Shown here one piece after another: positions 24,569 to 36,994 of a stretch of 64,000 nucleotides of DNA. How positions within the stretch are numbered: position 1 is the stretch's first letter; each line of letters opens with the position of its first letter. The stretch is from Sediminivirga luteola (GTDB lineage: Bacteria; Actinomycetota; Actinomycetes; Actinomycetales; Brevibacteriaceae), in the NCBI RefSeq assembly GCF_014639315.1, contig NZ_BMFY01000010.1, forward strand, positions 95,676 to 159,675. Reading direction: 5' to 3'. The notes beneath the pieces were generated by a model. That model had not been told where the DNA came from and searched no databases. It saw nothing but the letters and a program-made list of their open reading frames with translations. A program made the translations under genes and the position numbers.

Positions 24569-27282
24569 TGTTCTCCTTCGTCCGCATCCGCCTCAGGAAC
24601 GTCGGAATTGTCCATGGCGGCCGGTGACGACGATTCTACAACTTCGTCGACGCTAGCACCCGGACCGTCGGCGTGCGTAGCCTCCCCCTGCTCGCCGGTC
24701 AGCTCACCGCCCACCGGATCGCCCGTCGCACCGCCCTCCGCGGCGTCCTCTTCGGCCTCGATCTGGTCCTCGACCGCTGCCGGGCCGCGGGTGACCTCGA
24801 TGATGCGGTCCTTCTTGCCGGGCTTGGCGAAGACCACTCCCATCGTGTTGCGGCCCTTGGCCGGCACCTCACTGGCCCGTGAGCGCACCACCATGCCGGA
24901 CTCCATCACCACGAGCACCTCTTCGTCCTCCGTGACGATGAGCCCGCCGGCCAGATCGCCGCGCTCCTCGGTCACCTTGGCGACCTTGATGCCCAGGCCT
25001 CCGCGGCCCTGCACCCGGTACTCCTCGACGGGCGTGCGCTTGGCGTAGCCACCCGCGGTGACGACGAACACGTAGCTGTCCGGCCGCACCACGTCCATGG
25101 CCAGCAGGGTGTCGTCCTCACGGAACTTCATGCCGGTGACGCCGGACGTGGCTCGGCCCATCGGGCGAAGCGCCTCGTCGCTGGCGGTGAACCGCACGGA
25201 CTGACCGTGACGGGAGATCAGCAGCAGGTCGTCCTCGCCGGAGACCAGCCGCGCAGACACCAGCTCATCCGGAGTGCCCTCCGCCGTCTCTCGCAGGTTG
25301 ATCGCGATGACGCCGCCGGTGCGGTTGGAGTCGTACTCAGCCAGGCGGGTCTTCTTCACCAGACCGGCCTTCGTGGCCAGCACCAGGAACGGCTGCTCCT
25401 CGTAATCGGAGATGGACAGTACCTGCGCGATGGTCTCGCCCGGCTGGAACGCCAGCAGGTTCGCCACGTGCTGGCCCTTCGAGTCGCGGCCTCCCTCGGG
25501 CAGATCGTAGGCCTTGGTGCGGTAGACCCGGCCCATATTGGTGAAGAACAGCAGCCAGTTGTGGGTGGAGGTGACGAAGAAGTGGTCCACGACGTCGTCG
25601 CCCCGCAGAGTCGCCCCGCGCACGCCCTTGCCGCCGCGATGCTGCGCGCGGTACGCATCGGTGCGGGTCCGCTTGGCGTAACCGCCGCGCGTGATCGTGA
25701 TGACGACCTCTTCCTCTGGGATGAGGTCCTCCATCGACACGTCCCCGTCGAAACCGGCCAGGATCCTGGTGCGGCGCTCGTCCCCGTACCGCGTGACGAC
25801 CTCGTCCAGTTCCTCCGAGACGATCTCCCGCTGCCGTGCGGGCGTCTCGAGGATATGGTGGTACTCCTTGATCATCTCCTCGATCCGGTTGGCCTCTTCC
25901 TGGATCTTCAACCGCTCCAGGGCCGCCAGGCGGCGCAGCTGCAGATCGAGGATCGCGTTGGCCTGGACCTCGTCGACGTCCAGCAGCTCCATCAGGCCCG
26001 AGCGGGCTTCCTCGGAGCTCGGGGAACGGCGGATCAGCGCGATGACCTCGTCCAGGGCGTCCAGGGCACGCAGGTAACCGCGCAGGATGTGGGCGCGTTC
26101 CTCCGCCTTGCGCAGCCGGAAACGGGTCCGGCGGATGATGACGTCGATCTGGTGCTGCACCCACAGCCGCAGGAAGGCGTCGATGCTGAGCGTGCGCGGG
26201 ACGTTGTCCACCAGCGCGAGCATGTTCGCGGAGAAGTTCTCCTGCAGCTGGGTGTGTTTGTACAGGTTGTTCAGCACGACCTTGGGCACGGCGTCGCGCT
26301 TGAGCACGATCACCAGGCGCTGGCCGGTACGGCCGGAGGATTCGTCGCGCAGATCCGCGATGCCCGCGACTTTGCCGTCCTTCGTGTACGAGGCGATCTT
26401 GGCGGCCAGGGCATCGGGGTTGACCTGGTAGGGCAGCTCGGTGACGACCAGGCAGGTGCGGCCCTGGATCTCCTCGACCTCCACCACGGCACGCTGGGTG
26501 ATGGAGCCGCGGCCGGTGCGGTACGCCTCCTCGATGCCCTTGCGGCCGAGCACGGTGGCGCCGTTGGGGAAGTCGGGGCCCTTGATGATGCCCAGCAGCG
26601 CCTCCAGCGCCTCTTCCTTGGACGCTTCCGGATGCTGCAGCAGCCACTGGGCGCCGGCGGCGACCTCGCGCAGATTGTGCGGCGGGATGTTGGTGGCCAT
26701 GCCGACGGCGATGCCCGCCGAACCGTTCACCAGCAGGTTGGGGAACCGGCTGGGAAGGTAGACCGGCTCCTTGCTCTTGCCGTCGTAGTTGTCCTGGAAG
26801 TCGACGGTGTCCTCTTCGATGTCCCGGACCATCTCCATGGACAGCGGCGCCATCCGGCACTCGGTGTACCGGGGCGCTGCGGCGCCGTCGTTGCCGGCCG
26901 AGCCGAAGTTGCCCTGACCCTGGATGAGCGGGTAGCGCATCGCCCAGGGCTGGACCAGGCGGACCAGGGCGTCGTAGATGGCGGAGTCACCGTGCGGGTG
27001 GTACTGGCCCATCACATCGCCGACGACGCGGGAGCACTTGTTGAAGGAGCGGTCCGGCCGGTACCCGCCGTCGTACATGGCGTAGAGCACGCGCCGGTGG
27101 ACCGGCTTGAGACCGTCCCTCACGTCCGGCAGCGCACGGCCGACGATGACGCTCATCGCGTAATCCAGGTACGACCGCTGCATCTCCAGCTTCAGGTCGA
27201 CCTGCTCCACGCGGCCGGCCACCACCGGGGCGCTGTTCTCGGCGGCGTCATCGGACGCGGGGGTGTTGTTCTCCTCGGCCAC
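24565..27282 (-). CDS. gyrA: DNA gyrase subunit A
   Basis: 905 residues; the DNA-cleaving and strand-passing subunit of the type II topoisomerase that adds negative supercoils. The catalytic Tyr139 lies in [10 protein letters not shown]. The quinolone-resistance region reads [10 protein letters not shown] with Ser100 and Asp104, the susceptible-type residues (Ala sits at the Ser position in M. tuberculosis). The C-terminal beta-pinwheel repeats follow, including the GyrA-box-like QHRGGKG. An acidic C-terminal tail of about 60 residues ([20 protein letters not shown] onward) extends the usual length. Downstream of gyrB by 106 bp. Confidence 0.97.
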   Translation of the reverse strand: MAEENNTPASDDAAENSAPVVAGRVEQVDLKLEMQRSYLDYAMSVIVGRALPDVRDGLKPVHRRVLYAMYDGGYRPDRSFNKCSRVVGDVMGQYHPHGDSAIYDALVRLVQPWAMRYPLIQGQGNFGSAGNDGAAAPRYTECRMAPLSMEMVRDIEEDTVDFQDNYDGKSKEPVYLPSRFPNLLVNGSAGIAVGMATNIPPHNLREVAAGAQWLLQHPEASKEEALEALLGIIKGPDFPNGATVLGRKGIEEAYRTGRGSITQRAVVEVEEIQGRTCLVVTELPYQVNPDALAAKIASYTKDGKVAGIADLRDESSGRTGQRLVIVLKRDAVPKVVLNNLYKHTQLQENFSANMLALVDNVPRTLSIDAFLRLWVQHQIDVIIRRTRFRLRKAEERAHILRGYLRALDALDEVIALIRRSPSSEEARSGLMELLDVDEVQANAILDLQLRRLAALERLKIQEEANRIEEMIKEYHHILETPARQREIVSEELDEVVTRYGDERRTRILAGFDGDVSMEDLIPEEEVVITITRGGYAKRTRTDAYRAQHRGGKGVRGATLRGDDVVDHFFVTSTHNWLLFFTNMGRVYRTKAYDLPEGGRDSKGQHVANLLAFQPGETIAQVLSISDYEEQPFLVLATKAGLVKKTRLAEYDSNRTGGVIAINLRETAEGTPDELVSARLVSGEDDLLLISRHGQSVRFTASDEALRPMGRATSGVTGMKFREDDTLLAMDVVRPDSYVFVVTAGGYAKRTPVEEYRVQGRGGLGIKVAKVTEERGDLAGGLIVTEDEEVLVVMESGMVVRSRASEVPAKGRNTMGVVFAKPGKKDRIIEVTRGPAAVEDQIEAEEDAAEGGATGDPVGGELTGEQGEATHADGPGASVDEVVESSSPAAMDNSDVPEADADEGEQ

Positions 27283-27388
27283 TCTCTACTCCAGTCGTCA
27301 TATGCGAGTCAGTTCGGATGCGGCGCCGGTGCGGGCGCTGCGCGGGCGATAGACCGCCGCAGAGCGGCGAACGGGTGCCCGTGAGAGG

Positions 27389-29554
<2,166 letters not shown>

Positions 29555-29573
29555 TCAGCGCCGTCTGGACGAT

Positions 29574-30116
29574 TCACCCATAGGTGTCCCGGGGGCCTCG
29601 CATCCCCGGTGCGCGCAGCCGGCCCTTCCGCCAGCTCCGCTGATGCGGTCCCAGCACCCGGATGTGGTCCACCACACCGGGACCCAGTTCCTCGGCCAGC
29701 CGCTGCTTGATCTGAGGCACGAACGTCTCGAGCTCCTTGGCCCAGGCGGTGGAGGAGGCACGCAGCACGAGCGTCGGGCGGTCGAACGTCTCCGGTGTGC
29801 AGTGATCGGCAATCTGCGGCCCGACGATCTCACCCCACCGTCCCATCAGCGCACCCACCGTCAGGGAGGTCTTCCACCCGGATCTGCGCACGATGCCGTT
29901 CAGCACACCGCCCAGCAGCGCCGGGTCCCGGCTGTGCGCGCCGGCGGAGGAGTGCACCGCGACCGGCGGCTTGCGGGTGGTTCGCCGGTAACTGCGGGTG
30001 TCGGGCTCCCCGAACTGCGCCGCCATCCGTCGGGCGCGCTCGAGCGCCAGCGCCGGAAGCACCGAGTCCTCCGGTGACCAGGATCTTTCCGTCCCTTCCA
30101 TGGCGTCCTCAGGCAT
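29574..30116 (-). CDS. dciA: DciA/DUF721 replicative helicase-associated protein
   Basis: 180 residues. The DUF721 core (LTVGALMGRWGEIVGPQIAD, FDRPTLVLRASSTAWAKELE, IKQRLAEELGPGVVDHIRVL) matches DciA, the ancestral loader or recruiter of DnaB helicase in bacteria without DnaC/DnaI. It starts 8 bp before the recF stop, so the pair is translationally coupled in the dnaA-dnaN-recF-dciA row. Confidence 0.88.
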   Translation of the reverse strand: MPEDAMEGTERSWSPEDSVLPALALERARRMAAQFGEPDTRSYRRTTRKPPVAVHSSAGAHSRDPALLGGVLNGIVRRSGWKTSLTVGALMGRWGEIVGPQIADHCTPETFDRPTLVLRASSTAWAKELETFVPQIKQRLAEELGPGVVDHIRVLGPHQRSWRKGRLRAPGMRGPRDTYG

Positions 30117-31401
30117 CGGCGACCCCGCCGGGAATCACCTGCACCCGCCGGCCGCCCAGTTCCTCCGGCAGATCCTCCTCCACGGCCGCGGTGATCAGGA
30201 GCTGCTCGGCATCGGCGACCAGGGCCGCCAAGCGGGCGCGCCGATGCCGGTCCAGCTCGGCGAAGACGTCGTCGAGGATCAGCACCGGCCAGTCATGCGG
30301 GTCGGGCGAGTCGGCCTTGTGCAGTTCCCAGGCGGCGAGTTTCAGTCCGAGCGCGAAGGACCAGGATTCACCGTGTGAGGCGAACCCCTTCACCGGCGTC
30401 TCGCCCACGCGCAGGTCGACGTCGTCCCGGTGCGGCCCGGCCAGCGTGAGCCCGCGTTCGCGCTCGGCCCGGCGCAGCCTCGCATACTCCGCTTTGAGTG
30501 CCTCAGCCAGTTCCTGTGCGGCATTACGGGCGCCGCCCGGTGAGGTGCGCGCCTCCGCGGCCTGCGCGGTATCCGGCACGGCGGGCTGCTCACTGGGCGC
30601 TTCCGCGGCGGATCCGGTCGCGGGACCCGCACCGGCTCCGGCAGTGACGTCCGGGAGTCCGGTACCTCGGGCGGACACACCGCCGGCGGCATCGGCAACC
30701 GGTGAGGAGTAGGACATCGCGATGCCCCGCCGATGTTCCTGGGAGGCGCCGGAGATCTGTCCGTAAGCTTCGCGCAACGGTGCGGTCAGTTCCTCGATGA
30801 GCGCCAGCCGGGACGCGATGATCTGCCCTCCGGCCCTGGCCAGGGTGTCGTCCCAGACCGAGAGCGTGGTTTCGTGCGTGTCCGTCCAGCGCTGTCCCCG
30901 GGCGGACTTCAGCAGCGCATTGCGCTGCCTGAGGGCCTTCTCGTAGTCCCGCATCACCCCGGCCAGCCGCGGTCGGCGGCTGACCAGCAGGCCGTCCAGG
31001 AACCGACGCCGCTCGCCGGGGTCGCCCTTGACGATGCTCAGGTCCTCGGGCGCGAAGATCACGGTGCTCAACAGGCCCAGCAGCTCCCGCGGCCGGGCTT
31101 CGACCCGGTTGATCCGTGCCTTGTTGGCGCCCTTGGCATTGATGGACACCTCAAGGACCGCTTGCCGCGAAGCCCGGAGCACCTGGGCGCGTACCAGCGC
31201 GGTCTCCTTGCCTACCGTGATGAGCGGGGCATCCGAGGAGACCCGGTGGGAGCCTAAGACCGAGAGGTAGCCGATCGCTTCGATCAGATTCGTCTTGCCG
31301 ACCCCGTTGGGGGCCACCAGGGTGGTGATCCCCGGCTCGAGCGCCATGTCCAGGTTCGGATAGGAGCGGAACGACTGCAGGGACAGACGGCCGACGTACA
31401 T
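30109..31401 (-). CDS. recF: Recombination mediator RecF, with an insertion
   Basis: 430 residues. RecF is an SMC-like ATPase that acts at gaps of stalled forks. Walker A is VAPNGVGKTNLIEAIG (30-45), the signature region and Walker B are near the C-terminus (LILDDVFAELD), and the D-loop follows. Residues about 233-295 (Ala/Gly/Pro/Thr-rich) are an insertion not usual for RecF, placed in the helical arm region, making the protein about 50 residues long for the family. Its ATG shares a base with the dnaN stop. Confidence 0.95.
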   Translation of the reverse strand: MYVGRLSLQSFRSYPNLDMALEPGITTLVAPNGVGKTNLIEAIGYLSVLGSHRVSSDAPLITVGKETALVRAQVLRASRQAVLEVSINAKGANKARINRVEARPRELLGLLSTVIFAPEDLSIVKGDPGERRRFLDGLLVSRRPRLAGVMRDYEKALRQRNALLKSARGQRWTDTHETTLSVWDDTLARAGGQIIASRLALIEELTAPLREAYGQISGASQEHRRGIAMSYSSPVADAAGGVSARGTGLPDVTAGAGAGPATGSAAEAPSEQPAVPDTAQAAEARTSPGGARNAAQELAEALKAEYARLRRAERERGLTLAGPHRDDVDLRVGETPVKGFASHGESWSFALGLKLAAWELHKADSPDPHDWPVLILDDVFAELDRHRRARLAALVADAEQLLITAAVEEDLPEELGGRRVQVIPGGVADA

Positions 31402-32564
31402 CAGATGCGGATAGGCATCAGCAGGTAGCGGTAGGAGAGGTCTTCATCGCCCGTCTGCTCCGGCTGCCCGCCGATGACCACCGGCTTCATCTGCTGGGTG
31501 AAGGAGAACCGCACGAACGGCTTGTCGATCGCCGAGAGGCCTTCGATGATGTAGCCGGGGTTGAATCCGACGGTGATGGCCTCGCCGCGCAGGTCCGCCG
31601 GCAGGGCCTCGGAGGCCTGGGCGTCGTCGCCGGTGCCGGCCTGCAGGGTCAGATCGCCCTCGGTGAAGATGAACCGGATCGGCGTGTTCCGCTCCGCCAC
31701 GAGTGCTACCCGTCGCACGGCTTCCAGCAGCGAGGCGCGGTCCACCACGGCAGTGATGGGCACCTGCTGGGGGAACAGCGAGCGGACCTTGGGGTACTCG
31801 CCCTCGACCAGCAGCGAGGTCGACACCCGCCCGCCGGAGGAGAACGCGATCAGGCCCTTCTGCTCGTGAGAGCTCAGGGAGACCTCGACCTCACCGCCGA
31901 GCGTCTTGGACACCTCCGAGAGGGTCCGGCCCCGCACCAGGGCCACGGCGGAGAAATCCGGCCGGCTGGGACGCCAGGTGAACTCGCGGACCGCGAGCCG
32001 GTACCGGTCGGTGGCCAGCAGCGTGATGTTCTCGCCCTCGATCTCCACTCGCACGCCGGAGAGGATGGGCAGCGTGTCGTCTTTGCTGGTGGCAATGGTG
32101 ACCTGGGAAACGGCTTCCTGGAAGCTGCTGCCGGCGGCAACGCCGACGGTCTCGGGCAGCTGCGGAAGTTCAGGGTACGTGTCCACTGGCATCGTCGCCA
32201 GGGAGAAACGGCTCGAGCCGCCGGAGACATCGAGCTTCTGCGCCTCGGTGGCCAGCAGCACAGGCTTGGCAGGCATCGCCTTGGTGATATCGGCCAGCAG
32301 CTTGCCGGAGACCAGGATGCGCCCGGCCTGCTCGACCTCTGCGCTCACGGTCACCCGCGCGGAGACCTCATAGTCGAAGGCCGCGAGCTTGAGTTCACCG
32401 TTGGCATGGGCTTCCAGCAGGATGCCGGTCAGGACCGGGGTGGCCGGCCGCTGTGGCAGGGACCGGGCGACCCAGGAGACAGCCTCGGCCAGCACGTCGC
32501 GGTCCACCTTGACCCGGAGCGAGTCGCCGAGGGACTGGGAGGCTTCTTGTTCTGACGACGTCAC
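31401..32564 (-). CDS. dnaN: DNA polymerase III sliding clamp, beta subunit
   Basis: 387 residues folding as three similar clamp domains. N-terminal VKVDRDVLAEAVSWVARSLP, then PATPVLTGILLEA, DTLPILSGVRVEI and C-terminal YRYLLMPIRI are typical; the last holds the conserved carboxy-terminal M-P-I/V-R. The start (MTSSEQEASQ) adds a short polar extension before the canonical Lys-Val-Asp. It is separated from dnaA by 449 bp of origin DNA and overlaps recF by one base. Confidence 0.97.
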   Translation of the reverse strand: MTSSEQEASQSLGDSLRVKVDRDVLAEAVSWVARSLPQRPATPVLTGILLEAHANGELKLAAFDYEVSARVTVSAEVEQAGRILVSGKLLADITKAMPAKPVLLATEAQKLDVSGGSSRFSLATMPVDTYPELPQLPETVGVAAGSSFQEAVSQVTIATSKDDTLPILSGVRVEIEGENITLLATDRYRLAVREFTWRPSRPDFSAVALVRGRTLSEVSKTLGGEVEVSLSSHEQKGLIAFSSGGRVSTSLLVEGEYPKVRSLFPQQVPITAVVDRASLLEAVRRVALVAERNTPIRFIFTEGDLTLQAGTGDDAQASEALPADLRGEAITVGFNPGYIIEGLSAIDKPFVRFSFTQQMKPVVIGGQPEQTGDEDLSYRYLLMPIRI

Positions 32565-33013
32565 GCTCTTCCTCCATGGGGCTCGAGCCGATGCGGTGGA
32601 CGGTTACCGAATGACACTACCGCGCGAGTGTCGCTGCTCCAAGTTCGTGCCGGGAAGTGGTATTGGCGTCCTCCGGGGCTGTCATAGAGCTTCTCGGAAC
32701 CTCCGCCGGACCCTTGCTTCCCGCACGCCCTGACTGTTCGCCGGCCCTCTTACATCTAGATGGATCTCGCAGTCTTAGTAGGCGCTGTGGATGGTGTGGA
32801 CGAACCCCGCCGATGCCAGTCCGGACGCGCTCGAGCGGCTCTCGCCAGGATGGGGGAACTATGTGGAGAGCGTCCGCATCACCGGTGGACGGCTGTGGGC
32901 GCCGGGTCAGGGAGTGCACAGCGGTCCACGACTGCTCGCAGGCTGTCCACGGTCGGATACCCAGCCTGGACTGACATTCCCACAGAGTTTTCCACAGCTG
33001 TGAATGTGCCGTT
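32565..33013. other. oriC: Chromosomal replication origin candidate, dnaN-dnaA intergenic region
   Basis: 449 bp without a gene. DnaA-box-like 9-mers on both strands: TGTGGATGG (32786), TGTGGACGA (32795), TGTGGAGAG (32862), CTGTCCACG (32943) and TTTTCCACA (32988-32996), plus weaker GTCCAC/GTGGAC words. In most Actinobacteria oriC lies in this interval. An AT-rich patch (TTACATCTAGATGG at about 32750) could be the unwinding site, though it is small. Confidence 0.75.
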
Positions 33014-34678
33014 TCATATCTTGTGCTGCTGTTTGATGCGGTTTGTGAGCTCAGTGACCTGCGTGTAGGTGGTTCGCCGCTCGGCCATCTGCGTGCGGAT
33101 CTTCTTATTGGCGTGCATGACGGTGGTGTGGTCCCGGCCGCCGAACTCCTGGCCGATCTTCGGCAGGGAGAGGTCCGTGAGTTCGCGGCACAGGTACATG
33201 GCGATCTGCCGCGCTGTCGTCAGCGTCCGGGACCGCGAGGTTCCGCACAGGTCGTCGTAGGAGAGATTGAAGTAGTTCGCGGTCATCATGATGATCGTGC
33301 TCGCCGTGATCTCCGGCGCCTCTTCCTCCGTGATGAAGTCCTTGAGCACGGTCTGGGCGATGGTCAGGTCGACCGGCTGCCGGTTCAGATTGGCGAACGC
33401 CGTCACCCGGATGAGGGCCCCTTCCAGCTCGCGGATGTTCGAGGAGATGCGGCTGGCGATGTATTCCAGGACGTCGCCGGGCACATCCAGCTGCTCCGCC
33501 TGCGCTTTGCGCCGGAGGATGGCGATGCGCGTCTCGAGGTCCGGCGGCTGGACATCGGCGAGCAGGCCCCACTCGAATCGTGACCTCAGCCGCTCCTCGA
33601 ACCCCTGCAGCTGCTTGGGCGGCAGATCCGAGGTGATGACCACTTGCTTCTGCTCGTTGTGCAGCGCGTTGAAGGTGTGGAAGAACTCCTCGACGGTCGC
33701 GTCCTTGCCCTGCAGGAACTGGATGTCGTCGATCAGCAGGATGTCGACCTCCCGGTACCGCCGCTGGAACGAGGGGCGCAGCTGATTGGAGGTGGTGCTG
33801 TTGCCGATCGAGTTGATGAAGTCGTTGACGAACTCCTCGCTGGAGACGTACTTCACCCGGATGCCCGGGTAGAGCACGCTGGCGTAGTGCCCGATGGCGT
33901 GCAGCAGGTGGGTCTTGCCGAGTCCTGATTCGCCGTAGATGAACAGCGGGTTGTAGGCCTTCGCCGGTGCCTCGGCGACTGCGACCGCGGCAGCGTTCGG
34001 GAACCGGTTGGATGCGCCGATGACGAATGTCTCGAAGGTGTACTTCGGATTGAGCTCGGCGAGCGGATCGCCGTCCTGAGCCTCCTTGGCCGGCATCCGG
34101 TGGGACACCTGCTGCCCGGCGGAGGACGCGCCCTGCCGGCCCATCAGGCCGCTGGTGTCCGGCGGAGCCGCGGCGAAAGCAGCGTCCTCGGACTGCTGAG
34201 GCAGGCCCTCTGGCGGCGAGATCCGCGAGACCGGCAGATCGGCGGGCGTTTCGGGGGCGTGCTCCTCGGGTCCGTATGGGCTGGGCTGTGGGTGTGCCTG
34301 TGCAGAAGCTGAGGAAACCTGGCTGCTGCCTGTGGGCGACGGCGGCGCGGCAGAGGCGGCGGGCTCTTCGGGAAGCTCCACCTCCAGGGCGGGATCCACA
34401 GCGAAGGCGAAAGCCACGGGAAAGCCCAGCGCTTCCGAGAACTCGGCTGCCAGGCGGTCCCGCAGGGGGCCCTCGAGCTGCCGCTTCGTGACGTCGTCCT
34501 TGGTCACCATGACGACCATCTCCGAGCCCACCAGGGCACGCGGCGCAGCGAGGCGCAGAGTTCCCTTCTGACGTGGGCTGATGCTCGAGTCTGCGAAGAG
34601 GTTCGCGATGACCTGGCGCCATGCGCCGTCGAGCTTCGAGGTGTCGTCTCCCGGCGGGGTGGGTGACTCTAGGGGCAC
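33014..34678 (-). CDS. dnaA: Chromosomal replication initiator DnaA
   Basis: 554 residues. Domain I ([20 protein letters not shown]) binds helicase; domain II is a long Pro/Ser/Glu-rich linker (about 100-215); domain III carries Walker [16 protein letters not shown] and Walker [11 protein letters not shown]; domain IV has the DNA-binding signature [16 protein letters not shown] chose GTG 34678 because AAGGAAG lies just upstream, while the in-frame codon at 34756 would start inside the DnaA-box cluster. DnaA-box-like sites on both sides suggest autoregulation. Confidence 0.96.
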   Translation of the reverse strand: MPLESPTPPGDDTSKLDGAWRQVIANLFADSSISPRQKGTLRLAAPRALVGSEMVVMVTKDDVTKRQLEGPLRDRLAAEFSEALGFPVAFAFAVDPALEVELPEEPAASAAPPSPTGSSQVSSASAQAHPQPSPYGPEEHAPETPADLPVSRISPPEGLPQQSEDAAFAAAPPDTSGLMGRQGASSAGQQVSHRMPAKEAQDGDPLAELNPKYTFETFVIGASNRFPNAAAVAVAEAPAKAYNPLFIYGESGLGKTHLLHAIGHYASVLYPGIRVKYVSSEEFVNDFINSIGNSTTSNQLRPSFQRRYREVDILLIDDIQFLQGKDATVEEFFHTFNALHNEQKQVVITSDLPPKQLQGFEERLRSRFEWGLLADVQPPDLETRIAILRRKAQAEQLDVPGDVLEYIASRISSNIRELEGALIRVTAFANLNRQPVDLTIAQTVLKDFITEEEAPEITASTIIMMTANYFNLSYDDLCGTSRSRTLTTARQIAMYLCRELTDLSLPKIGQEFGGRDHTTVMHANKKIRTQMAERRTTYTQVTELTNRIKQQHKI

Positions 34679-35052
34679 GTGACTTCCTTCATGTGGATCG
34701 CGGGCAGGTGCGCGGGCACTGTCTACAGAGTTTTCCACACCCGTGGACAGCGGCACAGCCGGGGAAGCGCGCTATCCACCGTTGTGGAAAACTATGTGGA
34801 TGTCCATTGTGCACACTCCGGCCGTGCTTCGCATGCATTTGACCGGCCCCTGTGGAGACCCGTAAATTGGATGGGTCTGTGCAAAGGACGATGGGGCGAA
34901 GAACGCTCTCAAGGCGTCAGGGTCTTCCCTTCATGAGTGCTCACCGCTGCGCTTACGTTGGCTCTGTTGTATCAGCCCTGCTGTATCAAGGGGTCCTTCG
35001 GACACAGGCTCAAGAGATGTTGCCTTAGATCCCGCAAGAGTGGAGTTGACAC
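34679..35052. promoter_or_regulatory. dnaA-rpmH intergenic region with a second DnaA-box cluster
   Basis: 374 bp with divergent promoters. DnaA-box-like words: TGTGGATCG (34692), TTTTCCACA (34731), CTATCCACC (34772), TGTGGAAAA (34783), TGTGGATGT (34795), TTGTGCACA (34807) and TGTGGAGAC (34851). The cluster is denser than that on the dnaN side, so it may be part of oriC or a dnaA autoregulation site. The 5' half of the rpmH leader is otherwise featureless to me. Confidence 0.7.
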
Positions 35053-35190
35053 GTGAGCAAGCACACTTTCCAGCCGAACACCCGGAAGCGCGCCAAGACC
35101 CATGGCTTCCGGCTGCGTATGCGCACCCGTTCCGGCCGTGCCATCCTGGCTGCGCGCCGCCGCAAGGGCCGCTCGGCCCTCTCCGCCTGA
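35053..35190 (+). CDS. rpmH: 50S ribosomal protein L34
   Basis: 45 residues from GTG 35053, strongly basic ([38 protein letters not shown]), matching L34. TGGAG stands 7 nt upstream. It is the first gene right of the origin and heads rpmH-rnpA-yidD-yidC. Confidence 0.97.
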   Translation: MSKHTFQPNTRKRAKTHGFRLRMRTRSGRAILAARRRKGRSALSA

Positions 35191-35217
35191 TCTGACGGTT
35201 CCCGGCAAAGGAGAGGC

Positions 35218-35559
35218 GTGCTCGCGCGGGAGCACAGATTGCGCCGTCCGGCGGATTTCAGCCGGACGACCCGCACGGGTCGCCGTTCCGGTGGACGCTT
35301 CCTGGTGCTGTACCGCGCGGAACGCCCGGTCGATGAATCCCACGCGCCTCGTGTGGGATTCGTCGTTTCCAGAGCTGTCGGCAACGCGGTGACCCGCAAT
35401 CGCGTCAAGCGCCGGTTGCGGGCCATCATGCACCAGGAGCTTCGCCGGCTTCCGGAGGGCACCGACATCGTCGTCCGCGCGTTGCCCGCCAGCGCCTCGG
35501 CGGACTTCCGGGATCTGCAGCGAAGCATCGAGAAAGCGCTGAGACGGACGGAACGATGA
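35218..35559 (+). CDS. rnpA: Ribonuclease P protein component
   Basis: 113 residues. RnpA assists the catalytic RNA in 5' maturation of tRNAs. N-terminal REHRLRRPADFSRTTRTGRR, the central RVGFVVSRAVGNAVTRNRVK and RRLRAIMHQEL (the RNR motif) are all present. GTG 35218 follows AAAGGAG. The last codons overlap yidD. Confidence 0.95.
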   Translation: MLAREHRLRRPADFSRTTRTGRRSGGRFLVLYRAERPVDESHAPRVGFVVSRAVGNAVTRNRVKRRLRAIMHQELRRLPEGTDIVVRALPASASADFRDLQRSIEKALRRTER

Positions 35560-35915
35560 GCGACCGCCTGCCCAGCTCGCTGCCACCGGCGCCGGGGCCC
35601 TCGGCCGGGACGATGACCCGGCTCGGGTACCTGCTGCGGATCGGGCCCCGGATGCCCGCGGTCTGGTTCATGCGGGCGTACCGGGCGACGGTCTCGAGAA
35701 CTTACGGCCCGGTGTGCAAGTACTACCCGAGCTGTTCGCAGTACGCGCTCGATGCGTTCGAGCATGAAGGTCTCCTCCGCGGGACGATGCGCACCGCATG
35801 GCGCTTGCTGCGATGCAATCCGTGGAGCAGCGGCGGAGTGGACTATGTGCCCGGCTCGGTGCTGGACCAGCGCTCGAAGATGCTTCGCGGCGCTCCAGGG
35901 CCCGGGGACGACTGA
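35556..35915 (+). CDS. yidD: Membrane protein insertion efficiency factor YidD
   Basis: 119 residues. The family core YGPVCKYYPSCSQYALDAFE, then RTAWRLLRCNPWSSGGVDYV is intact, with the three conserved Cys. The N-terminal 25 residues are a Pro/Gly/Ser extension. ATG 35556 overlaps the rnpA stop (ATGA). YidD aids YidC-dependent insertion, and yidC is next. Confidence 0.95.
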   Translation: MSDRLPSSLPPAPGPSAGTMTRLGYLLRIGPRMPAVWFMRAYRATVSRTYGPVCKYYPSCSQYALDAFEHEGLLRGTMRTAWRLLRCNPWSSGGVDYVPGSVLDQRSKMLRGAPGPGDD

Positions 35916-36008
35916 GGGCAGCTGAGAAGGGTCCTCACCGGAATGGCAGAATGTGAAACAGTGTCTTGGGCGCAGATCGCCGCAGGCTGACGAAGGAGAA
36001 GACACCAG

Positions 36009-36983
36009 ATGGACTGGATAGACACGATCCTCACGCCCATCAAATGGGTGGTGGCCTGGATCCTCGTGCTCTTCCACCAGCTGTTCGAGTGGCTCGGCAT
36101 GGATCCCGTCAGCGGTTGGACCTGGGTACTGGCGATCACGTGCCTGACCATGGTGGTCCGCACCGCGCTGATCCCGCTCTTCGTCAAGCAGATCCGTTCA
36201 CAGCGGAAGATGCAGCTCATCCAGCCGGATCTGCAGCGCTTGCAGGCCAAGTACAAGGGCAAGAAGGACCAGTTCTCCCGCCAGGCGATGGCGGAGGAGC
36301 AGCAGGCGCTGTTCAAGAAGCATGGCACGAACCCGCTGTCCTCCTGTCTGCCCATGCTGGTGCAGCTGCCGATCTTCTTCTCGCTGTACCGCGTGCTGTT
36401 CAACTCCGAGGATGTGGCCCGCGGCGTGCGGGAACCCATCGGCGGGTACAACGCAGAACTGGCCGGTCAGCTGATCAACTCGGAGATCTTCGGCATCCCG
36501 CTGCACATCACCTTCCTCGAAGGCGATATGTGGGTGAAGGTGTTCACGGCCGTCCTGATCGTGCTGATGGGCGCCACCATGTTCATCACGCAGAAGCAGA
36601 TCATGGCCAAGAACATGTCCGAGGCGGCCATGAACAACCCGTTCATGCAACAGCAGAAGATGCTGCTGTACCTGATGCCGGTGGTGTTCGCCGTGGGCGG
36701 CGTGTTCTTCCCCGTCTCCCTGCTGCTGTACTGGTTGGTCTCGAATCTGTGGACGATGGTCCAGCAGTTCTACGTCATCCGGCAGATGCCCGCTCCCGGT
36801 AGCCCCGCGGAGAAGGCGCTCATGGAGCGCCGCGCGAAGAAGGGCAAGCCCCCGCTTCCCGGCGCCAAGCCGCTGGATGAGGAGAAGCCCGAGGAAACGC
36901 CGAAGGGACAGCGCCAGCAGCCCGTGAGCAAGGATCGCGCGAAGAAGCAGGCGAAGAAGCAGTCGGGCAAGAAGAAGTCTTAG
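36009..36983 (+). CDS. yidC: Membrane protein insertase YidC (Oxa1 family)
   Basis: 324 residues. Five hydrophobic segments in the Oxa1 arrangement, with RTALIPLFVKQIRSQRKMQL and FKKHGTNPLSSCLPMLVQLP as signature. It inserts membrane proteins alone or with SecYEG. No lipobox or N-terminal signal peptide precedes the first helix. The C-terminus is a Lys-rich cytosolic tail (KKQAKKQSGKKKS) able to touch the ribosome. GAAGGAG lies 7 nt before ATG 36009. Confidence 0.95.
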   Translation: MDWIDTILTPIKWVVAWILVLFHQLFEWLGMDPVSGWTWVLAITCLTMVVRTALIPLFVKQIRSQRKMQLIQPDLQRLQAKYKGKKDQFSRQAMAEEQQALFKKHGTNPLSSCLPMLVQLPIFFSLYRVLFNSEDVARGVREPIGGYNAELAGQLINSEIFGIPLHITFLEGDMWVKVFTAVLIVLMGATMFITQKQIMAKNMSEAAMNNPFMQQQKMLLYLMPVVFAVGGVFFPVSLLLYWLVSNLWTMVQQFYVIRQMPAPGSPAEKALMERRAKKGKPPLPGAKPLDEEKPEETPKGQRQQPVSKDRAKKQAKKQSGKKKS

Positions 36984-36994
36984 AGGAAGTGGAT

